The notes under the pieces are model-generated. The model was not told where the DNA came from and did not search any database. It saw only the letters and a list, made by a program, of their open reading frames with translations. The position numbers and the translations under genes were made by a program. Shown here in pieces: positions 63,101 through 64,000 of a stretch of 64,000 nucleotides of DNA; the first letter of the stretch is position 1; every line of letters begins with the position of its first letter. This DNA is from Bugula neritina. Its lineage: Eukaryota > Bryozoa > Gymnolaemata > Cheilostomatida > Bugulidae. Where the stretch lies: contig OZ037768.1 in NCBI GenBank assembly GCA_964035545.1, positions 8,981,241 to 9,045,240 of the forward strand, in the 5' to 3' direction.

Positions 63101-64000
63101 AGAGGTGTAGGGGGTGGTGAACCTAATGGTGTTTCGCACCTGTATTCAGCAACTGAAGGGGGTGGAGTAGGGAGAGGTGTAGGGGGTGGTGAACCTAATG
63201 GGGTTTCACACCTGTATTCAGCAACTGAAGGGGGTGGAGTAGGCGGAGGTGTAGGGGGTGGTGAACCTAATGGTGTTTCGCAACGAGCCTCCGCAACTGA
63301 AGGGGGTGGAGTTGGAGGTGGTGTAGGGGGTGGCGAACCAAATGGTGTTTCACAACGAGCCTCCGCAACTGAAGGGGGTGGAGTAGGAGGTGGTGTAGGG
63401 GGTGGCGAACCAAATGGTGATTCTACTGCTGCTTCTCCAATGGAAGGCACAGGAGAAGGTGGAGGACTACAATCTGGTGTTTCAATGTGACCAGATGCAA
63501 CAGAGGGAGCTGAAATAGAAACTTTACAAAATTATTTGTTAAGACTATATTCATATTATAACACCTATTGTGAAGAGTTTTAATGTTAACTTTACACCAA
63601 ATATAGATACGAAAACTATTCTACAAAGCTACAAAATTGCTTTACTAGTCAACATAACAAAAAAATTCAATAAAAAACCAACACTGTTTCCATGAACAAA
63701 AGTCTTACGTGGTGTGGGAGGTGGTGTACCGAATGGAGTGCCAGGTAAAGAGAATGCTGGTACTGAGTCTAGACTAATAGTATCTTCAATATCAGGGGTT
63801 AAAGGTGGTGGAGGACCTTTACGCTTTGGTGCATGCTTATGAAGATTGAACACATCAAATAGAGAGAAGGCAGCCTGTTTAGCTTGAGGTTCTTCAGAAC
63901 TCAATAGTTTAATATGTGCAGGTAGCTCGTCGTCAGATTCCTCGTTTTCAAATGTGTTGGCTTTAAACACTTGGTCTATGGGATCATCGTGGTCTGTGAT
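46814..64000 (-). CDS. Giant intrinsically disordered Lys/Pro/Glu/Ser-rich protein, 29 exons, N-terminus outside window
   Basis: Minus-strand exons: 64000-63709, 63509-62820, 62702-62461, 61874-61845, 61658-61571, 61405-61058, 60781-60685, 60372-60107, 59846-59781, 59419-59363, 58752-58654, 57318-57167, 56530-56131, 55998-55877, 55691-55347, 55257-54037, 53455-53248, 52944-52636, 52387-52230, 52117-51862, 51752-51675, 51418-51308, 50394-50268, 50173-50079, 49817-49659, 49297-49085, 48779-48568, 48336-48223, 47047-46814. Phases agree at every junction: 6789 nt, 2262 residues plus stop. No globular domain is recognised. Seen: Pro repeats (about 105-250 and 450-540), NPFANLDLDDDD (about 584-597), DPFADYEE, a possibly helical EMKYVQAAMELAYISVH (about 760), long PEKK/KPKP/SREST low-complexity runs (810-1880), QDPFSFY, an EAKKELEEELQ helix, and a C-terminal helical segment. 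NPF and DPF motifs are known EH-domain and AP-2 ligands, so a cytoskeletal or trafficking scaffold is possible but unproven. Confidence 0.8.
47401..48217. repeat. Tetranucleotide array (AAGT/GAGT)n, about 200 units
   Basis: On plus it reads GTAAGTAAGTGAGT without interruption; on the gene's sense strand, CTTACTTACTCAC. It fills most of the last intron of the giant gene and abuts the donor at 48222. The long Leu-Thr-Tyr-Ser open frame across it is an artefact of the repeat. Confidence 0.97.
56581..56730 (+). mobile_element. tRNA-derived SINE-like sequence, copy 3
   Basis: AGGGTGACATAGTTGGTAGA resembles an A box and GGGCTTTAATTCC a degenerate B box at tRNA spacing. A tail follows (AGCGTTTGAGCAAGTTTATC). 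It lies in an intron of the giant gene, antisense to it. The B box is weak and boundaries are approximate. Confidence 0.4.
57351..57358 (-). promoter_or_regulatory. Possible internal TATA box (alternative promoter)
   Basis: TATAAAAG on minus lies 38 bp before an in-frame ATG (57313) near the start of exon 57318-57167. That exon's acceptor (ATACGTGAG) lacks a pyrimidine tract, so a transcript may start here as well as, or instead of, being spliced from the exon at 58752-58654. Confidence 0.35.
58915..58952. repeat. Perfect 17-bp hairpin
   Basis: CTCAACTCAAAGCCTAG, loop TGAA, then the exact reverse complement. An extra AGCCTAGTGAACTAGGCT copy lies just upstream (58884-58901). Intronic; possibly a foldback remnant. 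Confidence 0.9.
61180..61380 (-). repeat. Coding GYPPA pentapeptide repeats
   Basis: The exon 61405-61058 encodes a run of Gly-Tyr-Pro-Pro-Ala units (variants GYPPP, GFPPT) and ends in PYGYPPSAPYGYPT. Such runs are flexible spacers in annexin-like and other proteins. The 15-bp periodicity is clear in the DNA. Confidence 0.9.
63040..63440 (-). repeat. Coding 72-bp tandem repeat (24-residue Pro-rich unit, five to six copies)
   Basis: The unit GSPPPTPPPTPPPSVAE, then A or Y, then RCETPL, repeats every 72 bp with very few base changes, indicating recent expansion or gene conversion. Each unit supplies several PPPTP-type motifs and one cysteine. Confidence 0.93.

Overview
This is animal nuclear DNA. 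Genes are split by GT-AG introns, the sequence is AT-rich and CpG-poor, and the recognisable proteins are metazoan housekeeping families: mitochondrial ribosomal protein L18, a POLR1D isoform-2-like protein, a selenocysteine MsrA and the CCCH zinc-finger protein ZC3H10. Selenoprotein use, dense DNA-transposon debris and a Ty3/gypsy element fit an invertebrate, possibly an early-branching one such as a sponge or cnidarian. The sequence alone does not settle the phylum. All gene models below were built by hand from splice sites and reading-frame continuity.

Layout. 1-1884: the 5' part of a Ty3/gypsy retrotransposon on the minus strand (LTR, primer-binding site, open Gag-Pol running off the window). 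3785-9618: MRPL18 on plus, whose first intron holds two nested 9-bp-TSD, Mutator-like inverted-repeat elements. 9804-11143: POLR1D isoform-2-like gene on minus, convergent with MRPL18. 11.8-14.0 kb: triplet and hexamer repeat fields. 14589-20093: MsrA on plus with an in-frame TGA exactly at the catalytic cysteine and a well-formed SECIS element in the 3' UTR; its third intron carries a 3.7-kb palindromic transposon. 20722-22019: an unrecognised four-exon gene on minus. 22.1-25.5 kb: a tRNA-derived SINE, repeat fields and a FLYWCH zinc-finger fragment. 25856-28588: ZC3H10 on plus. 28.6-42.2 kb: gene-poor. 42251-45074: a TATA-driven secreted protein made of about 30 Asn/Gly 13-residue repeats. 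46814-64000: 29 exons of a very large, intrinsically disordered Lys/Pro/Glu/Ser-rich protein on minus, whose N-terminus is beyond the window. All its exon phases join, giving 2262 residues here.

The neighbouring genes look functionally independent. The strongest biological find is the selenoprotein MsrA: the TGA, the conserved protein on both sides of it and the SECIS all agree. Also notable are the secreted Asn-Gly repeat protein, the nested hairpin-built transposons, and an ~800-bp tetranucleotide array in the last intron of the giant gene that, on the sense strand, mimics the U1 snRNA 5' end and branch-point motifs and starts right at a splice donor.
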